Of a stretch of 64,000 bases of DNA, positions 1 to 13,855 are shown piece after piece. Numbering within the stretch: the first letter of the stretch is position 1; the number at the start of each line of letters is the position of its first letter. A program made the position numbers and the translations under genes. Below the pieces are notes generated by a model. It made no database searches. It was given only the letters and a program-made list of their open reading frames with translations, and was not told where the DNA came from. The DNA lies in the NCBI GenBank assembly GCA_027625915.1, contig JANTQA010000008.1:10293001-10357000 (forward strand). Reading direction: 5' to 3'. Source of the stretch: Anaeramoeba flamelloides (taxonomy: Eukaryota > Metamonada > Anaeramoebidae).

Positions 1-3000
1 TGTTATACCTATTAAAATTTTGTTTATTGGAAAAAGATCCCAAATTTAATTTTTTTTTATTTTTTTCATAATAATGTTGTATTTGCGAAATTGATTTAGA
101 ATTAATTAATTCGATATATTTTTTCCAATTTTTGTAATAAATCTTCCAATATTTTAAAAACATATCTTTTTCTTTATTTGACCAAAGAGATTTTTTTTTC
201 GTTCTAGTTTTCAATGACAGCTTTTTTCGATATGATTTATAAAAAATTTGACATTCTTTGAATGTCTTTGTTTGCAATATTGATGATATTTTTTCAAAAT
301 TCCTTCCATATTTATTAAACAATTGAATAAAAAGCGAAATTTCATTTTTATTCCATCTATAGGGTTTTTCTTTTTCCTTTTCCTTTTCCTTTAATAAGAT
401 TTCCGATACGATATTTGGTTGCTTTTCCATTTCTTTTTTATTTTTGAAATCCTTTTTCATTTTATTAAATTCTTCTTTTAGAATTTTTTTTGTATTTAAC
501 TCCACATTGAAATTTTTCGTATTAAATTTTTTCTCTTTATTCTTGACAGAAGTATTTGCCCTGAAGCGTTTATTTTTATTTTTATTTTTTAATTCTTCAG
601 TCTCAATTTCAGTTTTTTTCCTAATTCTCTTGCGTTCTCTTTCCCTTTCCCTTTCCCTTTCTCTTTCATGTTCCCTTTCTCTTTCCCTTTCCCGTTCCCG
701 TTCCACTTCCTTTCTCTTCTCCAAATTGCCATCTCTTTTAATGTTCTTATCAACATCGAATTCTTTTTTGATATTCGTTTTTGGAGTTTTTACTTTAGTA
801 CTCTTTGGATCGATATTGATTTTCGAATTTTGGGTGGTTTCAACTGCTTGGGAATTAAAATTGTTTGGAATGTTTTCTTTTTTGGGCTTAGTTCTAGGCT
901 TTCGTACACTATCCCCTTCATGTATCAATTGCTTATTATTTCTTCTTTTTTTAATCATTTTTGGTTCCATGTTTTGTTTTAATTTTAATCTTGTTTTATT
1001 TAAATAATAATATTGAATTACGTCCTTTGTGGATTTATTAGGTAAATGCTGAGAAATCTTATGGAAAATTTTTGGGTGTATTTTAAAGATTTCAACAAAT
1101 TTCTCTTCTTCTTCTTTTGACCATGGATTTAAATGTTTTTTCATTTGGTTAATTACAACTGGCTGAGGAACAAATCTATTATTATTTAAATATCTTATTG
1201 AGTTCCTTTCAGAACCAGAAATAATCATTGGCTGGATTTCTTCAATCATGCTATCTCGATATTCTTCATAATAGTTATATTCCTTTTCTTCCAATTCTAA
1301 AGTTTCTGCAGTTTCATATAATTCCTCCGGTTTCATTAATTGGTTTAATTGCACATTAGGATTGTTTTTCAGTTTTTGTTGTTGAATATTAAATTTTTGG
1401 AGATGCATTTGGAAGATCTTTTTTTTCAATTGAACAATTGACTTCCTTCTTTGCCTTTCTTTATTGGGCAAATCTAAATTCCAATTTTTCTGTAATTGTT
1501 GAAATAATGATACTAATTCATAATTTTGTTTTTGTTCTTCAGTGATTTGATGGAAAATAATTGCCTTTAATAGAATATTATTTTTGATATAATATTCGTT
1601 ATTTTCTTTGAAATTTGAAGAATTGTTTATATTTTTATAACACACCTATGAAATAAAAATAATAATAATAATAATAATAAGAAAATAATAGTTACATGAA
1701 ATTATTATTAATAATAAAAATTTATCAAATTTTAAAAATAATATTGTTGAATTTTGATTGTAAATTACAATGATCATTTTAGCGGGTATATGACGATTTT
1801 GAATACGACCATATTCTCGGAAAAATGGTTATTTAATCCATATTTTGAAACTAATTATTATATTTAAAGCAATCATAAAAAAATATGGAAAAAATTAAAT
1901 AAATAAATTTGAACCAAATCAACAATTTCATAATTTTAAAAATGGGAATTTCATTTTTTTTATTTGAAAAGTATAAGGAATATTTAAAATAAATTGTAAA
2001 AAAAAAAAGAAAAAAATAAAATTGCAAGAGTAGGGCCACGAAATTTTTACAAAAAGTTGATTTAAATATCATAAAAAATCATTTAACCTTGAAACAAAAA
2101 ATATATTATTTTGTACATATATTCTTTCTTGTATTTAGTAAATTGCATTATCTGTAATTTTTTTTTTGTTGAAATGGGAAAAGTGTTCATGAAGTTTAAG
2201 ATGTATCTGTTTAGTTTGATTTCTTAAACTCTTTGGTTGAAAATGTCCCACAACAACAACAACAACGTAAATTGAGATCTTTGATTTGTTTTTTCGAATT
2301 GGTTATATTTAAATTAAAAAAAAAATGATTTTTCAAAAAAAATGGTTTTAAAAAGAGATAATTTTGACCTTATGAGATACAATGTTATTATATTATGTGA
2401 TATTTATGGTCATTGTTTTTTTATTTTTATTTTTTTACGAGAATATGACCAATTTATAATTGGTCACCTTCTCGCGAAAATGGACAATATATTTTTAATA
2501 AACAAATGAAGATAATGATCTTGTATAATAATTTTGTTAATTTCAAAAACAAATTACAAATTTTGACCTTTTACAAAGTTTTTGTCAAAGAAATTTAAAA
2601 AAAAAATATATTATCTATGGCTTTTTCAAAATGTTTTTATTTTTTTTTCTAAACAATAATTGGCTTTTAAAAATATTGTAAAGTTAAAAAAAAAGAATAT
2701 TATGGAACTTTTTTGAATTTTTTTTCATAATTTAAATAAACTATTGTTTTTGTATTATTTACCGGTAAATAATACAATTATATTTTTTTATTTTATTTTA
2801 TTTTTTTTTGAACACAGTTAATATGTCAATTTTTTCAATTTAATTATTGTAAAAAAATAAGATTATAAGCAAGTTTGGCCGATTATTACTAATTTGTATT
2901 TTTTTCACTCAGTACAATTTTTTTTTTACAAATTTTGAAAATTAAATATTTTGACCAATTTGGGGATTGTTGTTATTAAAAGAAAAACAACATCACAACC

Positions 3001-6000
3001 AAGAAGAATTCCAGAAAAATAACTTTTAAATAATTAAATTAATTTGATTTTAATTTTGCTCAGAATAAATTTTCAATCTGTTAATTTTCCATTTTAGGAA
3101 CTGTTTTTTCAATAGTAAAGTTTAAATTGAATTTCATTAACAAATTCTTTCAATCAATTCTATCTTTGGAGTTATCAGATCAAAAAAAAGATATCAAATC
3201 TCGGTTAATTGTCAAAAAGTGCTTTTGTGAAAAAAAAATGAAAAAATTTAAAGTATCAGTCTTCATATCTTCAACACAAAACGGCAAATGGCAAATGCAA
3301 AACATCTCGAATTCTTTTTTGATCTCTTATCAAATTATCAGAGCCTTCTTGTTCAAAATCAAATGGGAAAGTGAATTAGGTTTTTTTTAATTTTTCTTTT
3401 CAAAAAATTCAAAAAAATCCCTTCATAAATTAATTTGAATTAAAAAATAATTAAATTTAACAAAGTACGAAGATCTACAAATTCTCGTCTTTAGAAAAGT
3501 TTTCAGAATTTAGAAAAGAAAAAAAATTCAGAATTTTTAAAATCTAAAAATTTTTTGTCATTCTTATTCCCAAGTTGGATTATCTTGAAAAACTAAACTA
3601 AAAAAAAAAACACAAAATCTCTGAAGATCTTGAATTTGTAAAGAAAAATTTAGAATATTTTTTTTTCTTTTTGAAATAACAGAAATAACAGAAATCACAG
3701 AAATCAAAGAAACCTGAATCTCAAATTTGAGTAACTTTTTGATTTTTATTTCTCAATGAGGCAATTCAACCACTTTGGTGTTTTACTGATTCTAAAGTGG
3801 TTATACAAGGTGTATTCAAAATGATAAACCTTGTAATTATTGTAAACTAGAAAATTTTACGTTTGAAATTTAATTAATTCCCCAGTTGAGAAAATGTTTA
3901 AATAGTGATATAATATCAATTTTTTCATCCTTCATAAAATAGATTGTTTAACCAAAAATACTTGTTGATTGATTACAAATAAATTTAATGCTAATTTTTT
4001 GAAAAATATTTCAAGAAGATTTGTTTTAAATGAATAGATAAAAGTCTTGGATCTTTTAAAAAGAAAAATGATGAACTGGAAAAAAAAAAAATTAAAATTA
4101 AACCTTTTAGTACTTATATATTTTTTGTTCACCTATTTTAATCAGAAAAGAATCCAAAAATTTTTTAAAATTTATTTATAGAAGAAAAAAAAAATTGGTA
4201 TTTATTTTTTTTATTTTGGAAATTACAAAAGTGTTAACTAAGGTATTTCCAAAAAAGTGGGGCATTTTTTTTTACATTTCATAAAAAATAATCTTTTTTA
4301 GTGATGGTAATCATTAATCGAGTATACCAAATTAAGTTTAATATTTATACCGATTGAACCAACCACTTATGTATTTAATTCAAAACATGCAAGTTGAAAT
4401 ATTCCCAAAAAATGGAAAAAAAAAATAGCACTTTTTTTGGTTAAAACAATGTGCGACCAATTTCAATAAAAAACCGGAAATGTGGAAATAGAACAAATGA
4501 TTTTTTAAACAGACAATAACAGTTATATGTTTTTAATTATATTGTAAATTTTGTGAGATTATACAAGTTATGATAATATGTTTTTCGATCAAAAATAAAA
4601 TAATAACCACCAATTTACTCCGTAAAAAAATATCAGAAAAAATCAAGATCAGAAATTTTAATAAATTTTATTTCTGCAATACAATACCAAGATACAAATT
4701 GAATTATAACCAAGAATCTATAAATGGCGGTTAATGATTTTATATATTAAAATCCTTTTTTGAAGAATTGGTTACATAAATATATTTTAAAATAAATTTG
4801 CCCCACTTTCTTGGAAATAGCTTATTAAAATCAAAATTTTATACTTTGAAAAAAAAACAGACAAAATTTAATTATCTTAATTAATTTTAATTATAATTTT
4901 TTATGATGAATCAACTATTGATTATTCTCAGGTTATTATTATTCTTTCTGAAAACTATATTATTGAAATTGATATATTTATTAAATTTTGAGAAAAAAAA
5001 ATTAAAATTTAATTTCAAAATCCACTCTTTAAAATTAAACAAAAAACACAAAAGAAATTGTAATGAATTAAAAGAGTTATAATCAATTCAACATTTATTA
5101 ATAAAAATATCTTTGCCAACCCAAAAAATTAATATTTATTTTTTTTCTTGTTGATCAAATATTAAAATGATCAAAAAATATATCACCACATTTTTTTTAT
5201 TTATTTATTGGATCGATAAGTTAGTTTTTGAGATATTATATTAAAATTAAAATTTGGCTCCCATTTTTACCAATTTTTTTTTTTTTTTAAATGATCAAAA
5301 ATTTGTCCTATTTTTGTGATTATAATGTGCTTTTTCATATTTTCAGAAATATTTGTCAATTTCGGTAAAAAAACAAAAAATTGGTGGTACTCGAAGTCTA
5401 AGTGAACATATAATTTATTTAATTTATCAATTTGTTCTTAAAATTCTCATATTACAGATTATCCCTATTTCTTTATTTTTTTAAAGATTTTAGTGGTGAA
5501 GCAAATGTTGTAATGAATTTTATTATTCAAATTGTTTTTTATTTCTTCAAAAATCTAACAATAGTTCATAATAATTTGAGATTAAAAAATTTTAATTATA
5601 TTTGGATTATATATATTCTTTCTTTGGTTATTTATGTTACTTGGCTTTTTAATTTTGATTTCATAAAAGTATTTTTAATTGAATTTTAACTTTAAAAAAT
5701 AAAAGTAAAAAAAAAAAAATAGTTACATCCTGTTTTGTTTTTGAAAATAATCGTTCTTGGAAGTGTAAATGAATTTCTTTTGAAATTTTTTGGTTAGTAG
5801 AAATTGCCTGTTTGACAAAATAATCATGTCTAAGATCATTTTTAGTTTTTTCGTAATTCATTACTTTTATTGTTTGCATGATGCTATTTATTTGAGAAAT
5901 TTGTGAATCGATTTCATTTAATTTTGGAAATAATGAAGAACTTGAAGGGTATTCCTCATTATGATCACTTTTTTGCGTTTTTATGCTTTCCATATCTTTT

Positions 6001-9000
6001 GCATTTCCTTTCTCATTTCCCACCTTCTTTTCATTTTCGTTTTTCATTTCTTCTTTTTGTTTTTGTTTTTCTTTCTCTGTTTCATTCACATTTATATTCA
6101 CATTTTGCTTCCCGTCCATATTTATAATTGTATTTATATTTTCCCCGCCTCTTATTTCTTCTTTTATTTGTTCGTATTGATTGTTAATTGGCATTTGGTT
6201 TTGATTATAATTAATTTGCTCTTTTTTTTGATAGATTTGATTAAGTTTATTGATCGTGTTTTCGGGTATCTCAACTTTAATATCCATTTCTTTGTTTAAA
6301 TTTTCATTTGAGATGCTTTGAGTTAGAGTATTTGAGTGGAAGGATGGAGAAACTCTAGAATACATATTATTTGGAAGATTTGAATGAAACTGCGAAGTAT
6401 GTATTTGGTCTTGAAATTGATAATCTACGAGATAAAAAGGTTTTTTTAATAATGATTGAAAAAATAAGTTCGTTTAAGAATTTAATTTGTTATTATTATT
6501 ATTATGTATTGAGAAAGTTTTGAATAAAAACAAAATCAAAATGTTTGTTTTTTTTGTAAGGAAAAAACAATAAATAAAAAAATAATATCAATCAAACTAT
6601 TCAAATTAATTTTTTATTCTGTTGTGATTAGTTTTTATTTTATTTTCGATCAAATAGAAAAACAGTGAACTCATAATTAGAATTTTTTTTTTTTTATTAT
6701 TATTCTTTTAATAACATTTAAAAAATAGTTAACAATTGAATTAAAATAAAGCAATTAAAATATATCTTTCGTGAAATGAAAATTTCTACCTTTTTAAAAA
6801 AAGTGCTTTTGTGAATTTTTTTTTGATTCACCACAGATAAATTTAAAAAAAAAGATCAAACGAAATTTTCATTAAATAAACAAAAGGATACATTTTAAAA
6901 AATCTTCAGTTAGCGATGCGCATATTTACGCGATCTACATTTTTCTCTGAATAGACCCAGATACAATTGAATTTAGATACTATACCATAAAAACACTTCA
7001 ATATGACACCAATTTTCATATAAGAACGTTTATTTCATAATATATTTTTCTCAAGATCCTTTTCAATTTTTGTAAAATTTTCAAGAATAAAAAATAAATT
7101 AAATTACTAACGTAAATTGCTTTATTTAAATATCGATTTAAAATAAACCCCAATTCAAAATTTTTAACACACCAAAATTCGATTTGTGAAAAAAAAAACT
7201 TATTTAATTAATTCAAGAAGAAATACCAAATTAGAACCATTCGCTAATTGAAATGTTAACACTTGTTTATAAATTATAATACTCACAAAACAAAAAATAA
7301 ATAATTATCAATACAAATAAATTAAATGGGGGTGTTAAAAATTTTGGAGAGAGCAAAACAAAAAAATGCATTTGGTAAATTTGGTGAAATTCTATTAGGA
7401 ATATTGATCGATCAAATTGTTAGATACTACCAATTAATTTTATTTGAGTTCTTCTATTTGGAACAACTCAACGTTAACATAATATCAATTGTTCAAAAAA
7501 AATTTTGATCGAACGAAACAAATTTCGTAATTCAAAAAATGAAAGGAAAGCAAAAAACTAAAAGATGAAAAAATGATTTTCATATTTTTCAAAAATCAAA
7601 TTTATTTGCAATTTGAATGAAATTGTATTAATGTGATTCTTTGTAACATTTTAGCTGTGTGGAAAATTTTGAATTTTAATTTAAATTACAAGTAAAAATT
7701 AATTTTTACTATAGTCTAGGTATTAACAATATTTAAACTTTCAAAATGATTGAATAAAAGATTATATTTCTATTTTTACTAAAATTTATTAATTGTTGTC
7801 TTTTTGGGACATTATTTTAAAAATGGTTGCCATTTGCACTACTTTTCCAGATTAAATTTTGGATCATTTTATTTTTAAAAAATGAAGTATCAAAGTAAAA
7901 GTCTGATAAAAAACGCCACCATGAAACTATTTTTGTGTGTTTAATTCGATCAGTTAAATAACCCTTTTCACATTTTTTGAGATGCTTTTGTAAAAAAATT
8001 GTAACTGATCTAGTTGGAAATATTTTTTCTAACTAGCTATTTCTAACACTAAAAAATCTGTCAATTTCGAACAAATATTTCAGCAATCCAACTAATTTTA
8101 ATATACTTAAAAATATTAAACATAATCTAACTTTAACAATATTTAAAAATTCTTTGAAAAAATTTAATTTTCAGTCCAATAGTATCTCTAAACTTTTTCT
8201 AACCTACCATAAAGAATCATTAGTTTGTGGTTAGGAATTAAAATAAAGGCATTTGGTTTTTGATTTTTGATGATTATTTATTCAGGCCGAATATAATTAA
8301 ATAAGCATAAATCAGTTTTCGCACCTTTTCATGGAACCATAAAATTTAATATTAATTTTTTCAATAAAATTTGATTTCAAATTCCAGACACGTTCATCAA
8401 ATGGTTTTTAAATTAGTTTTTGAGTGTTAAAAAAAGAGAAAACCCAAAATATTTTTTGAGTCCAATCCAAATTAAATTCAAGAAACTTGTATAAACAATT
8501 TAAATGGGAAGATAATTTTATCTTTGTATTCTTTTTTCGTTCCTTAAATATTCTAATTTAGAATTGTTATTTGAAATCAAAATATCCAAGGTTAGTAATA
8601 AAAAGACGTCCATTGAATTAAAATGAAGACAACCAATTTCAATTGATTTATTTTGAGGCTGCTTAGGGGTATTTGAAATTTAAATGGGGGATGAATTTTC
8701 ATCTCATTATCTTTTCTTTCTTTTTTGTTTTTTATTATTAAATATCCCTTTCTTTTAGAATTGTAAGTTAAAATCAAAGTGTACCAATTCAAAAAATAAA
8801 AGGTGTACTTATTTTTTGGAAATGTGATCACCAATATCACATTTAATGTTTTTAAAACTTGATTAATTCCTGTAATTTTCCCATTAATTAATGAAATTGA
8901 TTCTTATTTCAAGTTACCAAATATTTTTTCCTAAAATTGATTGAAAAAAAAAAAAGATCTTCACAACCAATTCGAAATATGAAAAATTTTTGATTGTGGT

Positions 9001-11339
9001 TTAACTCTTCTAATTGAACTTTTGTTATCAAATTGTATTTTTTTTTTATTTGAAATTAGCAGTATAAAAAAATCAAAGAAGAAGATGAGGTGAAAATTTT
9101 ATTCTCATTTAAAATTCCCAAACGGGGAAAAAAATATTTTTTTTTTTTAGTTTCTGTGAATGAGCCCGAGATTTACAAACGAAAGACGTAAAAAGAAATT
9201 AGTGAACAAAATATTTTTAAAAGGCATTCAATCTTGAAATTCTTTAATGAAGTAAGTTCATTTTACAAATTTTGAGTGCCACCATTTATGTGAAACTGAA
9301 TTCTTCAAAACATTTCTTTAGCCAAACACATTGATATTTTAATAAATATGAGAGTTGAATATATCCATATTATAATATATTCCCAATAGCCATCTAAAAA
9401 ATGGAATTCAAAAAAATGAAAAAATTGAGCTTGAAAAAATAAATACAAAATAATTTATTTCTTGATCTTATCTGTAAAATTTGATACAATTACTTATTCT
9501 TTATTTGGTTTTATTATTAATTCTTCATGGAAATACTTTTGTTTGTAAAATTTTTGAGAAACCAATTACTTTTTATTTCTAAAGAATTTCCAAAATTAAT
9601 TTAAAAATCCTATTTTCATTTAATTCATCTAATTCTAGTTTTATTTCAGAAAATAGAATGTTTTTTGGATTCGTCTGAGAAATAAAAGATTTATTGGGCA
9701 AATTCGTTTGATTTTTTAGATTATTTATTTTATATTAAAATGAGAACTAAAAATAATTCTGAATCTGATTGAAATTTTTTCTAATAATTTCTTTTATTTT
9801 GGGTTGAATTTTTTGTAACTGTTTTTTATTCCGAGAATTCAACCTCTTTATTTTAATTTTTGAAATAGTATTCTTTGTTTTGGTTTTATTTGATAAAAAT
9901 ATTTGAAATTAGAATTTTGAAAGCAAATTTGCAAAAAAATGTTTTGTTAAAATAATAATAAATAGTAATGGGGCGAGAATCCGAGGGTAAATTACTTGTT
10001 TGTATTCATCTAAATTAAAAAGAAAAAGAAAACAAATCTTGGAAAATAGGTATTGAGATTGTTTTTTTTTCATTCTTGATTTCATCAAATTTATTTGGAA
10101 AGGTGATCTTTCGTGTTTGGTCTTCTAAAAGAAAAGATTTGTTTCAAATACGCACCTTTTTGGGGCCTATTTTTTTGGTTTACTCTTGGGTTAATTTCAA
10201 GCATTCCTGTCAACACATTTTTAGATCCAAAACCAAACGCAATAAAACTCAAAAATTTAATCGAAATAAATGTTCAAAAAATTGAAAAATGAAAGATTCA
10301 GCTCTGAATGACTTTTTTTTCTTTTCACAAATAGAAGAAATGATGATATTTTGGTTCCAAAAGTTTCAATATCTGCTGGCACTCAAAAAATATTTTTCAG
10401 TAAGGTTAATACAATTAAAATTTTTCAAAATGGTAAAATGTACTTACTTGCTTAAATAAGTATCAGAAAAGTTGATAATTGAAAAAAAAAAATGTAAAGA
10501 AGCTTGCAATAATACAATATAATATTAGAAGGTGTATTGAACAAAAATTGAAAAATCACATAAAACAATTAAAAACACCCCCAATAATTTACAAAAAAGA
10601 AAAAGAAAAAAAAATAAAAAGAAAAGAAAAAATTAGTATTTACTTGAATTTAAGGAATTAGGATAATTTGTACGATGGTAGTTGTCTTGGTTTATTACCG
10701 AAGAAAATGACTGTTTTTGTTGAGAATTTTGTTGGTAATTGTGGTAATCAAAGGCTCTCGGCTTTCCAATATAAGATGAATTTGGATACTGTGACGATTT
10801 CAAAAAGTCTGTATTTGATTGAATAAGATCGGGTACACCAAAATTTGAATACAAAAAAGAAGAGTTATTTGGATTATTATTAAGAGGAGTATTACTATTA
10901 TTATTATTGGGATTGTTTCCCCGGTACACCTTTTGGTTATTCCTAAAACGAGAGTTCCCTCGAATCTGTGGTGAAAGATCATTTTTTTTCTTATAATTTT
11001 GAAAGTCCTGAATGGATCGGTTTTGATTTTCGCTAATAATTTCAAGTTAAGAGTTTGGTGTTCGTTTGTAAAAAATTTTTTTCACAATTTATTGGGGTTG
11101 TCAACAAGTGGGAAAGAATTTAAAAAAAAAATAAAAAAAAAAGAAAATTAAAAAAACAAATAAAAATTTTTTTCTCTTGTTTTAAATTTGACAAAAAAAA
11201 AAAATAAAATTAATTACTTATTAATAAAGGGTTGTTCGTTTTGGTATCTCGAAAATTTTTTGTCTTGTTCTTTTTGGTATCGGTTCTGTTGGTTTCTCAT
11301 TCTTGGTTGATCATAACGATGTGATGGTGGATCAAGCAT
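1..11339 (-). CDS. NCoR/SMRT (Snt1)-family SANT-domain corepressor, 4 exons, 3' end beyond window
   Basis: Exons are 11339-11218, 11032-10644, 6424-5727 and 1645-1 (open at the left edge). Phases agree across all three GT-AG introns, giving about 951 residues without a stop. The N-terminal third is Q/N/S-rich. Exon 3 ends in a helical, probably coiled-coil stretch. Exon 4 carries a first SANT domain (about 1135-985, WSKEEEEKFVEIFKIHPK then YYYLNKTR) that closely resembles SANT1 of NCoR/SMRT and yeast Snt1. The basic helical segment before it also fits the HDAC3-activating region of that family. An E/R repeat (about 620-720) leads to two more SANT/Myb-like repeats (about 385-240 and 215-60, starting YRWNKNE and SLWSNKE). 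Family members scaffold class I histone deacetylase complexes in the nucleus; partners here are inferred. The start is the ATG at 11339, the first in frame. The alternative is a generic Myb/SANT protein, but the SANT1 context favours NCoR. Introns 2 and 3 are about 4 kb. Confidence 0.84.
1646..5726 (-). other. 4.1-kb intron 3 of the corepressor gene, probable large insertion in a 50-nt intron
   Basis: The donor GTAACTATT lies at 5726 and the acceptor TTTCATAG at 1646. The 11-mer aatagttacat occurs at 1687-1697 and again at 5718-5728, directly after an A-rich tract (5701-5717). Removing 1698-5728 leaves a 50-nt intron with the same donor and acceptor, similar to other short introns here. An 11-bp duplication plus an A tail is what retroposition would leave, so 1698-5717 may be a plus-strand retroposed insert or a composite. 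No recognisable long reading frame lies inside. Partial inverted repeats occur at 1807-1819/2438-2450, and a clear inverted-repeat element at 4239-4824. Confidence 0.6.
4239..4824. mobile_element. Non-autonomous inverted-repeat element (family E)
   Basis: Ends match in inverted orientation over about 27 bp: left TAAGGTATTTCC then AAAAAAGTGGGGCA, right revcomp TAAGCTATTTCC then AAGAAAGTGGGGCA. The 586-bp interior is AT-rich and has no convincing reading frame. Terminal TA on both sides would fit a Tc1/mariner-type target, but only this copy is visible, so the assignment is tentative. It lies in intron 3 of the corepressor gene. Confidence 0.65.
6425..10643 (-). other. 4.2-kb intron 2 of the corepressor gene
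   Basis: The donor GTAAATAC is at 10643 and the acceptor CTCGTAG at 6425; the flanking exons join in phase (A|AT). The intron is noncoding as far as I can see, with a family I element at 9250-10450 and diverged foldback motifs related to family C around 8490-8770. Short ORFs inside (for example 7326-7508) show no family resemblance. Confidence 0.7.
9250..10450 (+). mobile_element. Family I inverted-repeat element, copy 1
   Basis: About 1.2 kb. Both ends read AAGTAAGT(T/A)CATTTTAC going inward, followed by a TTTTGAGTGCCA motif (9269 on the left; inverted near 10380 on the right). Long stretches match 26470-29382 in the same orientation and 33078-34290 in reverse, for example the segment with GGAAAGGTGATCTTTC near 10100. 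No transposase is visible, so it is probably non-autonomous. End positions are approximate. It lies in intron 2 of the corepressor gene. Confidence 0.7.
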
Positions 11340-13232
11340 TGGTTAAAAATTTAATTTCAAAAACAAAAAGAAGATACTAAAAAGGGTTTACTAATTTTTT
11401 ATGTGCTTTTTTTTACGATCTATTAAGGTTTGTTTTGTGTAGAAATTAAAAACGAATCAAAAAAAATGATTTAATTTTACTCTTTGCACTAATTTTTAGA
11501 AAACCAAAGCTCCAAACCAAAACAACTTGAACAAATTATGTCCTAAAATGACTTTGTATTTTTTAGAAAAACAAAACAAACAAACATTCTCTTTAACATT
11601 AATCTTTAGTAGTAGAAATAATTGCTAATAATTCAGAGTAACTTGGGGTTACTCTTTTTGGGAAACTTGTAACAATAGCATACACACAAATTTCATGAGA
11701 ACTTTTTTGAGAATAATTCGTTTTTTTTTTTCAAAAATTTCATTTATTTTGATAAAAGAATCATTGGGTTGCGAACTTACTCTTATTCCCTTTTGTTTTT
11801 TTCTGTGTTGGAGCAAAATTTTATTATATATTTTGCATCCTATTTTGTTTAAATTAAAGATCTCTATCAATTTCTTTTTCTCTTTTGTATTACTATCGAA
11901 CCAAAAATAAGAAAATTTCAAAAACAAGAAAATTCAATTTTTCTGATCAATTAATATCTCAGTAAAAATTCAATAATTTATTCCCCTTTTAAAGATAAAA
12001 ATATTAATTTTTGAGTAACCAAAAACTGTCATAATTCTGATATTAGCTAAATATTCTGAACCTTTTATATTCCACCCTTTAGTAAAAGTAGAAATTAAAA
12101 AATCACAAATTTTACAATAATGTTATTAGCGAATTCGGTAAAAAATGAAAATCGATTTTTGATATCAATTTTTAACATCAGAATCGTTTTTATCAATTTT
12201 AAATGTATGAGTGAAAATAACTTGAGAAAGGTGTTTGAGTATTTTGATTTAATATTGAATGAAAAATAATTATTTTGTGAATATAATTTGTGATCAGAGT
12301 TAACCAGTAAATTTAAAATGTTGAATAAATTATTTTAAAAAAGTTCTCTAGAAAATAAAATTCTTGATTAAAAAAAAGTAAAAACAAAAGCAATGATCAT
12401 GATAGATATTTTTTTGTAAATGTATTATTCATATAAAAAATAATTTAAGATTTTAAATAGATTTTTGTTTTCAATCTATTTTCCAGATTCATATCCCAGA
12501 TTTGAGATTTTTTTCATTTCTACTTTTACTAAATGGTGAAATATAAAAGATTCAGAATATTTAGCTAATATAGGAATTATGATAGTTTTTGGTTACTCAA
12601 TAATAATGTTATTATTTTTTTTTTAAAAGTTGAGTAAAAAAATGACAAAAATACCCAATTTTCTAATTATAGATATATTGATTCTTTTTTGATATTTTTT
12701 CTTCAAAAGAATCTCACAACTTCAAAAAAATAAATAACTCAAGCAATTTAACTCATTGTTTCAATTGGGAGAAAGATATTTTTTTTTGTATGCTATAAAA
12801 AATACCTTATTAAAAAAATTATTTTACTTATCTTCCCAAAATTCATTGAAATAATGACAGTTATCTTTTTTTTTTGAGAAAGTACTAAAAATGAAAAAAA
12901 TTAACAAGTCTAAAATTTAAAGTTAAACGAATTATACTTTGGACTAGATTCTTAATTAATTCCTAGTCTTGCCATTTTTGCAATTCTTAAAACTTTAAAA
13001 GTTATATTTTGTCATTATAATTTGTTAACTTTGTTTTTTTGTACCGAAATTATTTAAAATTGAAGATATTTGATTTTTAAAGAATAAGTGTTATCTTCTT
13101 CTTGATCAATGATAACAAGTTATTAAAAAATTGGAAAAATATCCATATTTTTAGTCTTAAAAAACTTGTGACACCTTATTTTGGCACATTTTTGAGATAT
13201 GCTCAAAATCTAGAAAAATGGTAGGAACATTT
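11340..13232. other. Noncoding AT-rich region upstream of the corepressor gene
   Basis: It presumably holds the corepressor promoter and 5' UTR. I see no reading frame with family resemblance, and the short ORFs at 11649-11927 on both strands overlap each other and look like chance. Long T and A tracts are common. Confidence 0.5.
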
Positions 13233-13433
13233 TACAGTCAGTTTCACTTTTAAGGCACAAACTTACTACGAAATTTAAGGCACAAAAAAATCTCAAATTA
13301 AGGCACAAAATTTGGAATTTTTTTTTTTACAATTTATTTTTACTAGAATATGAACTTTGTGCTTTAATTTGAGATTTTCATTGTGCCTTAAATTTCGTTG
13401 AAAGTTTGTGCCTTAAAAGTGAAACTGACTGTA
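13233..13433. mobile_element. Family A foldback MITE (TA-flanked), copy 1
   Basis: A 201-bp palindromic element, TA on each side, ends CAGTCAGTTTCACTTTTAAG and its inverse, with arms of about 80 bp around a short T-rich centre. TA flanks and the CAGT-type ends are the Tc1/mariner pattern. At least nine more copies occur in the window. Confidence 0.9.
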
Positions 13434-13855
13434 GATCAAAATAGAAAAATTTTCAAGTCGAGTAATTTTAATAGCTTTGTTATTAATTATTATAATTGAG
13501 CAATAATTTGAGAGAATTTTATCTGTTTTTTACTTTTTACATAAAAAAAATAATTTTTTTTTATTTCTTTTTTATTATTTTTAACGTGATGTATGATAAC
13601 TTTGATAATTATTACTTAAGCAGTAAAATATCACTTGTATTCTAAATAATCTCTCATAAATAAGCTTAAAATGATCAGAGTAAAGTAATATTAAAAATAT
13701 TACCTATCAAGAATAATAAGAAGTTAGTTTTTTTACATTTGACTATAACTCCAGGTATTTGTTAGTAAAATAGAAATATTTTTCAAAATTTTTATAAATA
13801 TTTCAATTGATCAGAAAACCATTTTTCTTTTTTTTTTTTTTTTTTTTTTTTGAAA

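Noticed and set aside
444-1007. Plus-strand 187-residue ORF rich in F, L and S
   Set aside because: It is the reverse of the E/R-rich and SANT-coding exon of the corepressor on the minus strand.
7326-7508. 60-residue ORF MGVLKILERAKQKNAFGKFG
   Set aside because: It lies in the corepressor intron, with no conserved motif and no supporting splice or repeat context.
10076-10285. 69-residue ORF in family I copy 1
   Set aside because: The matching segment of the reversed copy does not preserve it as a clean frame, and there is no family resemblance; it is probably chance within a repeat.
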